Shown here: positions 25,155 through 33,700 of the stretch, one piece after another
Numbering within the stretch: position 1 is the stretch's first letter
Layout: every line of letters begins with the position of its first letter
From: Corynebacterium sp.
GTDB taxonomy: Bacteria; Actinomycetota; Actinomycetes; Mycobacteriales; Mycobacteriaceae
NCBI RefSeq assembly: GCF_030826625.1
Contig: NZ_JAPJNQ010000010.1
Span: 1 to 38,833, forward strand
Direction: 5' to 3'
Length of the DNA stretch: 38,833 nt
Position numbers and translations under genes: made by a program
Notes under the pieces: generated by a model
Told to the model about the DNA's origin: nothing
What the model saw: only the letters and a program-made list of their open reading frames with translations
The model's database searches: none

Positions 25155-26222
25155 ATGAAGCACAGAATTTCTTCGCCCAGCCGGTACGCAAACGAGTACT
25201 CAAGCCGGTACGTCAGCCTGTTCGGAGCACGGTTTTATCGCGCAAGTTTGCTTACTGTGAGTGGTTTGCTCGCGGTAATCCTTGCGGCCTCTATCGTGGG
25301 CCTGCTGCTGGGAGATTACCCCATGACCTTGGGAGAAACCGTGGCTGGGCTGTTCGGATTCGGCAACGATCCGCTGATTAGATATTTCGTGCAAGACCAG
25401 CGCCTACCGCGCGTACTTGGTGCGATCATGGTGGGCACGGCATTGGGTATGGCGGGCAATATTTTCCAGCGGTTGTCGAATAACCCCCTGGGTAGCCCCG
25501 ACATCATCGGTTTTAGCACCGGCGCCGCTTCGGGTGCTCTAGTCGCGATCATCGTCGTGCAGGCCGGGCCCGCCGCCATCGGCGTTGGTGCAATGCTGGG
25601 CGGGTTGATTAGCGCGACGCTGGTGTATTTTCTGAGTATTAAAAACCGGCGGGTCAGTGGCACCCAATTGGTGCTCGTGGGCATCGGTGCCGCTGCGATT
25701 TTGCAAGCGCTCAATTCGATTTTGATCGTGCGCGCTGAATTGGGACCGGCCCAAACCGCAGCGCAGTGGCTAGCCGGCTCGTTGAATGCAACCACCTGGC
25801 CAGAGATCGGTGCCCTCGTGGCAGTGCTGGCAGTCTTCGTGCCGCTTGCCTTGTTACTAGCGCGCCCGTTGCAGATTATGCTCAGCGGCGATGATTTGGC
25901 AGCAGGATTAGGCGTCCGCGTGCATCGACGACGACGAGAAATGATCGCGGTGGGCGTCGTTTTGACGGCACTTTCGGTTGCTATTGCTGGGCCAATCGCC
26001 TTTGTTGCACTCGCTGCACCCCAGCTTGCGCGTCGTTTTGATCCTGGGATCGCGATGTTGAGTTCCGGGCTCATGGGTGCCGCGTTGGTGCTGCTCAGCG
26101 ATATCATCGCGCAGCGACTTTTTGCCCCGGTACAACTTCCCGTCGGTGTCGTCACAGGCAGCCTAGGCGGAGTGTATTTGATCTGGTTACTACTAAGAAA
26201 GTGGCACACGAATGAACACTGA
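25155..26222 (+). CDS. fepG: Ferric-siderophore ABC permease (FepG-like)
   Basis: A 355-residue second FecCD permease with RLPRVLGAIMVGTALGMAGNIFQRLSNNPLGSPDIIGFSTGA near residue 80 and DDLAAGLGVRVHRRRREM as the ATPase-coupling loop. It has a longer, basic N-terminus than FepD. It begins directly after the fepD stop and overlaps the ATPase gene by 11 nt (ATGAACACTGA), indicating one translationally coupled transporter operon. Together with FepD it forms the inner-membrane channel. Confidence 0.9.
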   Translation: MKHRISSPSRYANEYSSRYVSLFGARFYRASLLTVSGLLAVILAASIVGLLLGDYPMTLGETVAGLFGFGNDPLIRYFVQDQRLPRVLGAIMVGTALGMAGNIFQRLSNNPLGSPDIIGFSTGAASGALVAIIVVQAGPAAIGVGAMLGGLISATLVYFLSIKNRRVSGTQLVLVGIGAAAILQALNSILIVRAELGPAQTAAQWLAGSLNATTWPEIGALVAVLAVFVPLALLLARPLQIMLSGDDLAAGLGVRVHRRRREMIAVGVVLTALSVAIAGPIAFVALAAPQLARRFDPGIAMLSSGLMGAALVLLSDIIAQRLFAPVQLPVGVVTGSLGGVYLIWLLLRKWHTNEH

Positions 26223-26994
26223 CGTGATTTTATCGGGCGAAAACCTACAGGTTGGATACGGCGGCAACCCGATTATCGATAGGGTGAATATTGCCATTCC
26301 GCGAGGAGAAATCACCGTGATCGTCGGGCCGAATGCTTGCGGAAAATCCACGTTATTGCGCGCCCTTTCCCGTGTGCTTCCCAGCACGGGAATGATTTCA
26401 TTAACCGGAAAACCGCTGGCAGAAATGGGGGCGAAAGAAATTGCCCGCACCATGAGTATGCTCCCGCAATCACCGGTGACCCCTGATGGTATTCGCGTCG
26501 ATGAATTGGTCGCCCGCGGCCGCTACCCTTATCAAAACGTCTTCGGTTCCTGGTCAGAGCAAGATGAACAAGCAGTCGCCGATGCACTAGAGCATGCCGG
26601 GATCAGCGCCCAAGCGACCCGACGTGTGGACGAATTATCTGGCGGGCAACGCCAACGGGTGTGGCTGGCGATGGTGCTGGCGCAAGACACCCCGCTGGTG
26701 CTGCTGGATGAACCCACTACCTATCTGGATATCACCCATCAGGTAGAAGTTCTCAACCTGAGCCGAAAACTGCAACAAGCAGGAAAAACCGTCGTGATGG
26801 TTCTGCACGAACTGTCGATGGCGTTTCGATATGCGACCAACTTGGTGGTGATGAAGGACGGTGCGATTCAAGCCAGCGGTCCGGTCAACGAAGTAGTGAC
26901 ACCTGAGCTGATCTCGCAGGTCTACGAGTTGGACTGCATCCTGCTGGAAGATCCCGAAACCGGCCGCCCGATCGTGGTGCCGAAAAATAACTGA
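26212..26994 (+). CDS. fepC: Ferric-siderophore ABC transporter ATPase (FepC-like)
   Basis: A 260-residue ATPase with Walker A GPNACGKST (residues 39-47; the usual GPNGCGKST has Ala for Gly here), Q-loop Gln86, signature LSGGQRQR (142-149), Walker B LVLLDE (162-167) and switch His in VLHELSM. Segments VDELVARGRYPYQ and the C-terminal ELDCILLEDPETGRPIVVP closely follow E. coli FepC. It powers import through FepD/FepG. The start overlaps fepG and the stop lies at the start of a tandem repeat that precedes entB. Confidence 0.92.
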   Translation: MNTDVILSGENLQVGYGGNPIIDRVNIAIPRGEITVIVGPNACGKSTLLRALSRVLPSTGMISLTGKPLAEMGAKEIARTMSMLPQSPVTPDGIRVDELVARGRYPYQNVFGSWSEQDEQAVADALEHAGISAQATRRVDELSGGQRQRVWLAMVLAQDTPLVLLDEPTTYLDITHQVEVLNLSRKLQQAGKTVVMVLHELSMAFRYATNLVVMKDGAIQASGPVNEVVTPELISQVYELDCILLEDPETGRPIVVPKNN

Positions 26995-27034
26995 GTACTA
27001 AACCGATTACTACTGAGCACTAATCCGATTACTT
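26991..27034 (+). repeat. 22-bp tandem repeat between fepC and entB
   Basis: Two adjacent 22-bp copies (26991-27012 and 27013-27034) are identical at 19 positions; each contains CTGAG-ACTAA-CCGATTACT. The first copy includes the fepC stop codon. They fill nearly all of the space between fepC and the entB ribosome-binding site. They are either a recent duplication or a paired binding site. Confidence 0.85.
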
Positions 27035-27046
27035 CAGAAAGGCCTT

Positions 27047-27730
27047 ATGTCTTTACCAGCTATTACTCCCTATTCATTAGCCGACGTGCTGACAAAGCAC
27101 ACCGTCGCTGACTGTAAGCAAAACCTCCTGGACTGGACAATCGCCCCAAACCGGGCTGCACTTTTGGTGCACGATATGCAGCAGTATTTTGTCGATGCTT
27201 ACCAGGAAAACTCGGAACCAATCAGCACGGTCGTCGCCAATATCGCTAAGCTCATTACGCTTGCCGACGAAGTGGGGATGCCGGTGTTTTTCTCGCAGCA
27301 ACCAGCCCGGCAGGCACCGATCCGTCGTGGTCTGCTGACTGATCGCTGGGGAAGCGGGCTGCAAACCGCAAGTCAGGCTGCCGTGATTGCTGCATTGACA
27401 CCGCAGGAGCACCATCATGTATTGACTAAATGGCGCTATTCCGCGTTCGTGCGCACAGACTTCGCAGAAGCGCTGCGCTATGCGGGACGGGATCAGCTGC
27501 TGATCACCGGAGTGTATGGCCATATTGGATGCCAGGTTTCTGCCGCAGACGCATTCATGCGAGATATTCAACCGTTTGTGGTCTCCGATGCCATCGCGGA
27601 TTTTTCAGCCGCCAAGCACGCGGGCATGTTGCAGTGGGTTGCCAATAACTGTGGTGTTGTTGTCGATACAGCGCAAGCAATGGAAGCACTGGAAGCAGCG
27701 CAAGCAGCGGAAGCAATCCAGCAATCATGA
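27047..27730 (+). CDS. entB: Isochorismatase, single-domain EntB
   Basis: A 227-residue enzyme hydrolysing isochorismate to 2,3-dihydro-2,3-dihydroxybenzoate and pyruvate. It aligns along its length with the N-terminal domain of EntB: NRAALLVHDMQQYFVDAY (catalytic-type Asp43), LTKWRYSAF (Lys128) and TGVYGHIGCQ...ADAFMRDIQPFVVSDAIADFS. The EntB C-terminal aryl carrier domain is missing; the protein ends in an Ala/Glu-rich stretch (EALEAAQAAEAIQ). The carrier is encoded separately at 30490. AGAAAGG precedes the ATG. The stop overlaps entC by 4 nt. Confidence 0.93.
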   Translation: MSLPAITPYSLADVLTKHTVADCKQNLLDWTIAPNRAALLVHDMQQYFVDAYQENSEPISTVVANIAKLITLADEVGMPVFFSQQPARQAPIRRGLLTDRWGSGLQTASQAAVIAALTPQEHHHVLTKWRYSAFVRTDFAEALRYAGRDQLLITGVYGHIGCQVSAADAFMRDIQPFVVSDAIADFSAAKHAGMLQWVANNCGVVVDTAQAMEALEAAQAAEAIQQS

Positions 27731-28866
27731 GACCGCAGTTTATATTCAATCAGGCGCACTCTGGGGTAACGGCCTATGGGGTGGAACGTCGCTTCGAATC
27801 CGTCGACTGTGCTCTCGAATTTGCGGATCGTGGCGAATATCCCCTGGTTGGGGCGATGCCGTTTCACCCACAGGATACGGCGGCGTTGTTCATACCGTCG
27901 ACAATCACGCTTGCCGACGGCCCGTATCTCGCTGCGTCTGAGCGTGATGACAAATCGCGTAAGCAGGCAAGCCAACCTCAGCGGGCAAACCGGCTGCTCC
28001 ATACCAACTACTTACCGAGCTGGGACGAACATGCTGGCAGAGTTGCGCGCCTGGTGGAGCAGATCCGTTCCAGCGAATTGGAAAAGATCGTGGCCTCCCG
28101 GCGGGAGGTGTACCAGTTTGCCGACGCGATCAACCCGTATCAGGTGTTTTCGCGCTTGGCGAATAATTCGACGGAATATTACAGCCATTTCGTCGACCTC
28201 GGCGGCGATGAGTTTTTCCTAGGCAACAGCCCCGAGGTGTTGATTCGGAAGACCGGAGCGATCATTTCGTCGTTCCCTCTGGCAGGAAGTGTGCGTCGCG
28301 AAAAAGACCCGTACAAGGATCAACAGCTAGCGCGGGAGTTGGAACATTCCAGTAAAGACCATCACGAGCACGCTTTCGTGACAGAAGGAATCAGGGACAC
28401 ACTAGCTCCGATGTGTAAGACTTTAACGGTTCCAACTAAGCCTTCACTCATGTCTACTTCGCACACGTGGCATTTGGGCACCCAAATTCTCGGTGAATTA
28501 CATGATCCCACGGTAAGCGTGGTGGATTTAGCGCGCATGCTGCACCCCACTGCAGCTGTCAATGGGGCGCCGTCAGAATTAGCGCAATCGATTTTGGCCA
28601 CCGAGGAACCATCCCGCGGGCTGTACGCCGGGGCAGTCGGTTGGGCCAATGCTGCGGGTGATGGTGAATGGCGGGTAGCGATCCGCAGCGCAATGATCGC
28701 CGGTGATACCGCGATTGCCTATGCCGGTGGCGGAATCGTTGCTGATTCTGACCCACACAAAGAACTCGAAGAAACCAGATTCAAACTAGGTCCTATTCGT
28801 GCAGCGCTCGGCATCACAACCGCACAACAGCCCAGGAACACAGAATTAACCGGCGCACAGGATTAA
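27727..28866 (+). CDS. entC: Isochorismate synthase
   Basis: A 379-residue chorismate-utilising enzyme (EntC/DhbC type) making isochorismate, the first step toward DHB. Visible family segments include LEKIVASRREV (general-base Lys), FFLGNSPEVLIRK, PLAGSVRREKDP, LHPTAAVNGAPSE, YAGAVGWANAAGDGEWRVAIR and the Mg-binding end region YAGGGIVADSDPHKELEET. The ATG overlaps the entB stop (ATGA). The DHB-AMP ligase gene follows after 12 nt with an AGGAGA ribosome-binding site. Confidence 0.94.
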   Translation: MRPQFIFNQAHSGVTAYGVERRFESVDCALEFADRGEYPLVGAMPFHPQDTAALFIPSTITLADGPYLAASERDDKSRKQASQPQRANRLLHTNYLPSWDEHAGRVARLVEQIRSSELEKIVASRREVYQFADAINPYQVFSRLANNSTEYYSHFVDLGGDEFFLGNSPEVLIRKTGAIISSFPLAGSVRREKDPYKDQQLARELEHSSKDHHEHAFVTEGIRDTLAPMCKTLTVPTKPSLMSTSHTWHLGTQILGELHDPTVSVVDLARMLHPTAAVNGAPSELAQSILATEEPSRGLYAGAVGWANAAGDGEWRVAIRSAMIAGDTAIAYAGGGIVADSDPHKELEETRFKLGPIRAALGITTAQQPRNTELTGAQD

Positions 28867-28878
28867 AGGAGAAAAATA

Positions 28879-30459
28879 ATGCAGCATGATCCGCTGTATC
28901 CATCCGATGTAGTAGATGCATACCGGCAAGCAGGCCTGTGGACGGATGATACTTTCGTCAATTTTTTTCACGATGCCGCTCAGCGCAACCCACAACAAGA
29001 GGCAGTATGTGGACCTGACATGGGTGGAAACTGGGTGTCACTGACGTATCAAGAACTCGGGCAGGCAATCGATGCCACGGCGGGAGCATTAGCCGATCGC
29101 GGAATACACCGTGGGGATTACGTTGTGATTCAACTGCCCAATATTGTGGATTACGTTATCTACGTCGCCGCGGTATTTCGCCTGGGAGCGATACCTATAT
29201 TCAGTCTGAATTCACACGGCCGCGCAGAGATCACTCATTTTATCCGCACCACCGCTGCGCGTGGCTATATTGGTTCCGCCCGAGCTGGTGTTAAAGCCGC
29301 AGAACTGCAACAAGAATTTCCTGGTTTATTGCTGATTCAGCAGCCAGCATTGGAACACCAGCAGGGCAGAGACTGCCTAGAACCACCAGTGGTACCAGCA
29401 CTGGATTTAGCCTTTTTGCAAATTTCTGGTGGTACCACCGGCACGCCGAAACTGATTCCACGGACGCACGCTGATTACCTATACTCCGTGCGTGAATCTG
29501 CGAAAATCTGCCAGCTGTCTGTACAGACACGCTTCTTAGTGGTTTTGCCTGCCTCGCATAATTTCACGATGTCGTCGCCAGGAATCTTGGGCGTATTTTA
29601 TGCTGGCGGCACCGTCGTCATGTGTGATGAACCATCACCATCGGCAACGATGCACATGATCGCTCAACACGGCGTAACGATGACGGCGCTGGTGCCTCCG
29701 CTGGCATTGATGTGGGCGCGGCTGCAGCCGATGGTGCAGTCCGATTTGAGCAGCCTGCAGTTACTGCAGGTAGGTGGCGCGAAGCTTACCCCGGAAGCTG
29801 CGCAGCGGGTAGCCCAGGGGATTGGTTGCCAATTGCAACAGGTGTTTGGAATGGCCGAAGGGTTGGTTAATTACACGCGCTTGCACGATAGCGACGAACT
29901 GATCATGAACACCCAAGGGCGGCCGATGTCACCTGCTGACGAAATTATCATCGTGGGCGAGGACGGAAAAGAAGTTCCGTTCGGAGAAAGTGGACGGCTG
30001 TTGACGCGTGGACCGTACACGATTCGTCGTTATTTCAATCATGCTGATCCGGGGTCTTTCACTGAAGACGGTTTTTATTGCACCGGTGATATAGTTCGCC
30101 AGTTGCCCAGCGGGCATTTGGTGATCGAAGGACGGGAAAAAGACCAGATCAACCGCGGCGGTGAGAAAATCTCTGCGGAAGAAATCGAAAACCACCTGCT
30201 AGCACACCCCGGCATCAACGATGCGGCGGTGGTCTCTGTTCCAGATGAGTACCTCGGTGAACGCTGCGGGGCCTTCATTCTTACAGAACAGTTGAGCGAA
30301 GCAGACATCTTAGAGCACCTGCGTGGTCGTGGCCTGGCGGAATACAAGATCCCGGATGTCTTCCGTATCGCTGCTCAGTTCCCATTCACTGGCGTCGGCA
30401 AGATCAGCCGGAAAGACCTTCGCCGTCAACTCCAGAACCAGTTCGTCAATCCTGCTTAA
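28879..30459 (+). CDS. entE: 2,3-dihydroxybenzoate-AMP ligase
   Basis: A 526-residue stand-alone adenylation enzyme activating DHB and loading it on an aryl carrier. The phosphate loop is SGGTTGTPKLIPRTH (residues 183-197). Aryl-acid pocket residues read off by alignment with DhbE/EntE are Asn228, Phe229, Ser233, Ala270, Gln297, Gly299, Val322, Val330 and Asn331. The Ser and Val at the DhbE 240 and 337 positions indicate DHB rather than salicylate. Phe at the DhbE Tyr236 position is a conservative change. EGREKDQINRGGEKISAEEIE is the hinge/A8 region. The natural partner is the free carrier encoded next. Confidence 0.94.
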   Translation: MQHDPLYPSDVVDAYRQAGLWTDDTFVNFFHDAAQRNPQQEAVCGPDMGGNWVSLTYQELGQAIDATAGALADRGIHRGDYVVIQLPNIVDYVIYVAAVFRLGAIPIFSLNSHGRAEITHFIRTTAARGYIGSARAGVKAAELQQEFPGLLLIQQPALEHQQGRDCLEPPVVPALDLAFLQISGGTTGTPKLIPRTHADYLYSVRESAKICQLSVQTRFLVVLPASHNFTMSSPGILGVFYAGGTVVMCDEPSPSATMHMIAQHGVTMTALVPPLALMWARLQPMVQSDLSSLQLLQVGGAKLTPEAAQRVAQGIGCQLQQVFGMAEGLVNYTRLHDSDELIMNTQGRPMSPADEIIIVGEDGKEVPFGESGRLLTRGPYTIRRYFNHADPGSFTEDGFYCTGDIVRQLPSGHLVIEGREKDQINRGGEKISAEEIENHLLAHPGINDAAVVSVPDEYLGERCGAFILTEQLSEADILEHLRGRGLAEYKIPDVFRIAAQFPFTGVGKISRKDLRRQLQNQFVNPA

Positions 30460-30489
30460 ACCCTGCTTAATTGAAAGGAAAGACTTTTC

Positions 30490-30723
30490 ATGTCTCAACC
30501 GATCATGACCCTCGAACGCCTCCGCTCCGATATCGCGCAAGTATTGGATTGTGAACCCGATAGTCTTGCCGACGACGTTGCGCTGACTGATCAAGGAATG
30601 GATTCCATCCGGCTAGTCACCTTGGCCGAAAGCTGGCGAATTGCCGGCTACAACGTCAATTTTCACACTCTGTTCGAACAGCCCTTTCTGCACCAGTGGC
30701 TCGCTGCCTTTGAAGAAAACTAA
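30490..30723 (+). CDS. Free-standing aryl carrier protein
   Basis: A 77-residue carrier domain with the phosphopantetheine attachment site GMDSIR (Ser39). MTLERLRSDIAQVLD and DQGMDSIRLVTLAESWR correspond to the C-terminal aryl carrier domain of EntB, which here is a separate gene. It should receive DHB from EntE and donate it to the condensation domain of EntF. GAAAGGA lies 13 nt before the ATG. The next gene begins 8 nt after its stop. Confidence 0.93.
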   Translation: MSQPIMTLERLRSDIAQVLDCEPDSLADDVALTDQGMDSIRLVTLAESWRIAGYNVNFHTLFEQPFLHQWLAAFEEN

Positions 30724-30731
30724 GGAATATC

Positions 30732-33700
30732 GTGGCGAAGGCCGAGAATTTTTATCTTTCTGCAACGCAACGCGATATTTGGTTGGCGCAGAGCAAGTAT
30801 CCCGAAAGCGCACAATTTCAATGCGCTGAGCTGATTCACTTCCCAGGTGAGCTTGACCGCGAACTATTGCGTGAGTGCATCCTGCATTGTCTGCGGCAGA
30901 TCCCGGTGGTTTGCGCTGATTATGGCAGTGCCGATTATGGCAGTGCCGAACAAGCTCGCTATACCCCCGAGGCGGACATCCCTGTGCATCTCGTCGCGAG
31001 CGAGCACAACTACGGTGAGGAATTATTCCGTTGGGCATCGCGCACAGTGACGGTGCCGGGCACTGCTCCGTTGACGGAGCACTACCTGCTGCAGCTTGTC
31101 GACGGCACCACAGCCTGGCTTGCGCGTTTTCATCACCTCACTGGTGATGGCTACTCCATTCATCGCATTCTGGATTTTATATGCCAGACTTACACCCGTC
31201 GCGTTGCTGGGCAGCCAGATCCAGCCTCTCCGTTTGCGCCGGCAGCTGAATATGCGCGACCTGCAGAATTCACTCCTTCTGCCAGCACCGAACAATCGGC
31301 GATGATGCTGGGAATTCTGCAAGACAGCGCAGTACACCACAGCGCAGCGCTGGACGGCAACACGCTCGGTTGCGACGAAGTGGTGGTCACAGGGCACGCG
31401 AGAGTGAGTACTGCTGGCTCTGTCATTAATACCGTGGCGCAATATTGCGCTAGCATGGCCAATTCTGCAGAGATCGTGCTGGGATTCCCACAGCTAAACC
31501 GTCCGATGGGGCAAACGGCCGTCGACATGCGCCCCCAGGTTTCCATCAAAACCCGCAGATATGATGCGCACCAGGACGAATTCACGGATGTAAATTGTTC
31601 CGGATGCTGCCCGCACATTAATCTTCGCCCCTTCAGTGCACAATTTCGTTGCGGCAACCTGGTCGGTTCGATGCGCACCATCAGTGCCGGCCCAATCGAC
31701 GACATTGAAATCATTGTGCAGTCGTGCCCGGACGGCCAACGCGACATCTTCGTCATGGCACGTGGCAGTAACCTGCAAAAAATCGTTGACAATCATGCAG
31801 CACGGCTTGCTCACGCGATTGACAATCCCGGCGAACCCGATTTTCTGCTGCCTGCTGAACGCTCCGAATTAGCATCTTTTCAGGGGATGCAACACCGCAT
31901 CGCTATGCCCACCTTGGGTGAAAACTTAGCGACCGTACTGAGTGGTACCCGGAAGACGCTTGTGCGCACGAAAACCACGCAACTGGATACCCTGCAATTA
32001 GGAGAAAAAATCTCTGGACTTGCAGCGGCACTGCGAGCCGCCGGGGTGCAGCCAGGGCAGGCGGTGGTGGTTCATTTAGAACGTGGAGTGGACTTCATCG
32101 TTGCCGTCGGGGCTGTCATTAGCGTTGGTGGCGTATTCGTGCCGATTGATCCGCAGCTGCCGGTGGAACGTCGACAAGCAATGGCACAGACGGCACAGGC
32201 GCAGGTTCAAATTGGCGGGCCAAGCGTTGGATGCATGGTAGTTTCGTCGCAGCAACCGCCACACGCACCAGTCGCACCGGCTACGCGGCAACCCGATGAT
32301 GCTGCTTATATTATTTTTACCTCAGGCTCGACGGGCACACCGAAGGCTGTGGTGAATACGCATGCGGGCATCACTAACCGTTTGGCATGGATGGCCGCAA
32401 AATATGGTTTGAACAGCGATGATGTGGTGTTGCATAAGACACCGTCGTCGTTCGATGTTTCCATTTGGGAATACCTGTACCCCTTGACCTATGGCATGTG
32501 TGCGTGGCTGTTGGAACCGGGAGAACACACCGACCCGCAAGCGGTGCAAGCTGCGCTTCATCGCTCTCGCGCTACCCTGTGTCACTTTGTGCCTTCAGCA
32601 TTAAAAGGTTATTTGAGCTTGCATGACCCGCAGGTGCAGATTTATCTCCGCAACGTCATGGTTTCGGGGGAAGCATTGCCTGCAGGTGTGGCGCAATCTG
32701 CGCGTAAACAACTTGCGGCCAGGGTGCATAATTTATACGGCCCGGCAGAAGCCGCGATTGATGTTACGGCGCACACCGTCAGCGATGAGGATACGCAATT
32801 CGTGCCGATCGGTGCCCCGGTGTGGAATACGAAAATTTTCATAACGGATTTTCGTGGACGGCAATTGCCGAAAGGCTTCGGTGGGCGGCTGATCATTGGT
32901 GGCGTGCAAGTTGCGCAAGGCTACAAAGGCTTGGCGAGCCCAGCTTTCAGCAACGGAACTTATGACACCGGGGATCACGCGGCCTGGCTTGCCGACGGCG
33001 AACTGCACTACCTGGGCAGAAAAGACTCACAGGTGAAACTGCGCGGCCAGCGGCTTGAGCTGGGCGAGGTGGAAGCAGTACTGCAGCAGCATCCTGCTGT
33101 TGCGCAAGCGGTGGCCGTGATCCGAGAGTATCGTGGCCAACCCGCGCTCATCGCATATGTGGTTGCTGAGGATTTAAGAGATTTAAGAGATTTAAGAGAT
33201 AGCCAGGTTGAAAACCAGGGTGAAAGCCAGGTTGAAGGCCAGGCGGGAGATATTTCAGCTGCTGATTTAGTGGCTGAGGTGTCTGCTCTCTGTCGTACCC
33301 GATTGCCTGCGTACATGGTGCCGAGCCATATTTCACGCATCGCTGTTATCCCGACGACGATTAACGGCAAGCTCGATCATGGCCGTTTGCCGGATCCAAA
33401 CCACCACAGCCAGGGGCAGCAAGCAGAGCCTCTGCTGGATTCAGGTGAAGAAGTGCAGATCGATGACCCGGTTTTGCGTGCTTTTAGTCAAGTACTAGAT
33501 ACCCCTATCAGTGATGTGCACACCCACTTTTTTGAAGCCGGTGGAAATTCCTTGTCAGCGATTCAACTCGCGAAACTACTGAACCTGCGTGTCGCCGATG
33601 TTTTTGCGAACCCGACCCCGGCGCAGTTGGCACAGGTGCGGCGAGCTGACGGGTTTGCGGAATTTTTGTGGTTGCGTGAACCAAAAGAGAGCACAGAGCT

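Noticed and set aside
28879..30459. Salicylate rather than DHB as the EntE substrate (mycobactin/yersiniabactin-like pathway)
   Set aside because: Pocket residues Ser233 and Val330 match the DHB type, and EntA/EntB for DHB synthesis are present while no salicylate synthase is.
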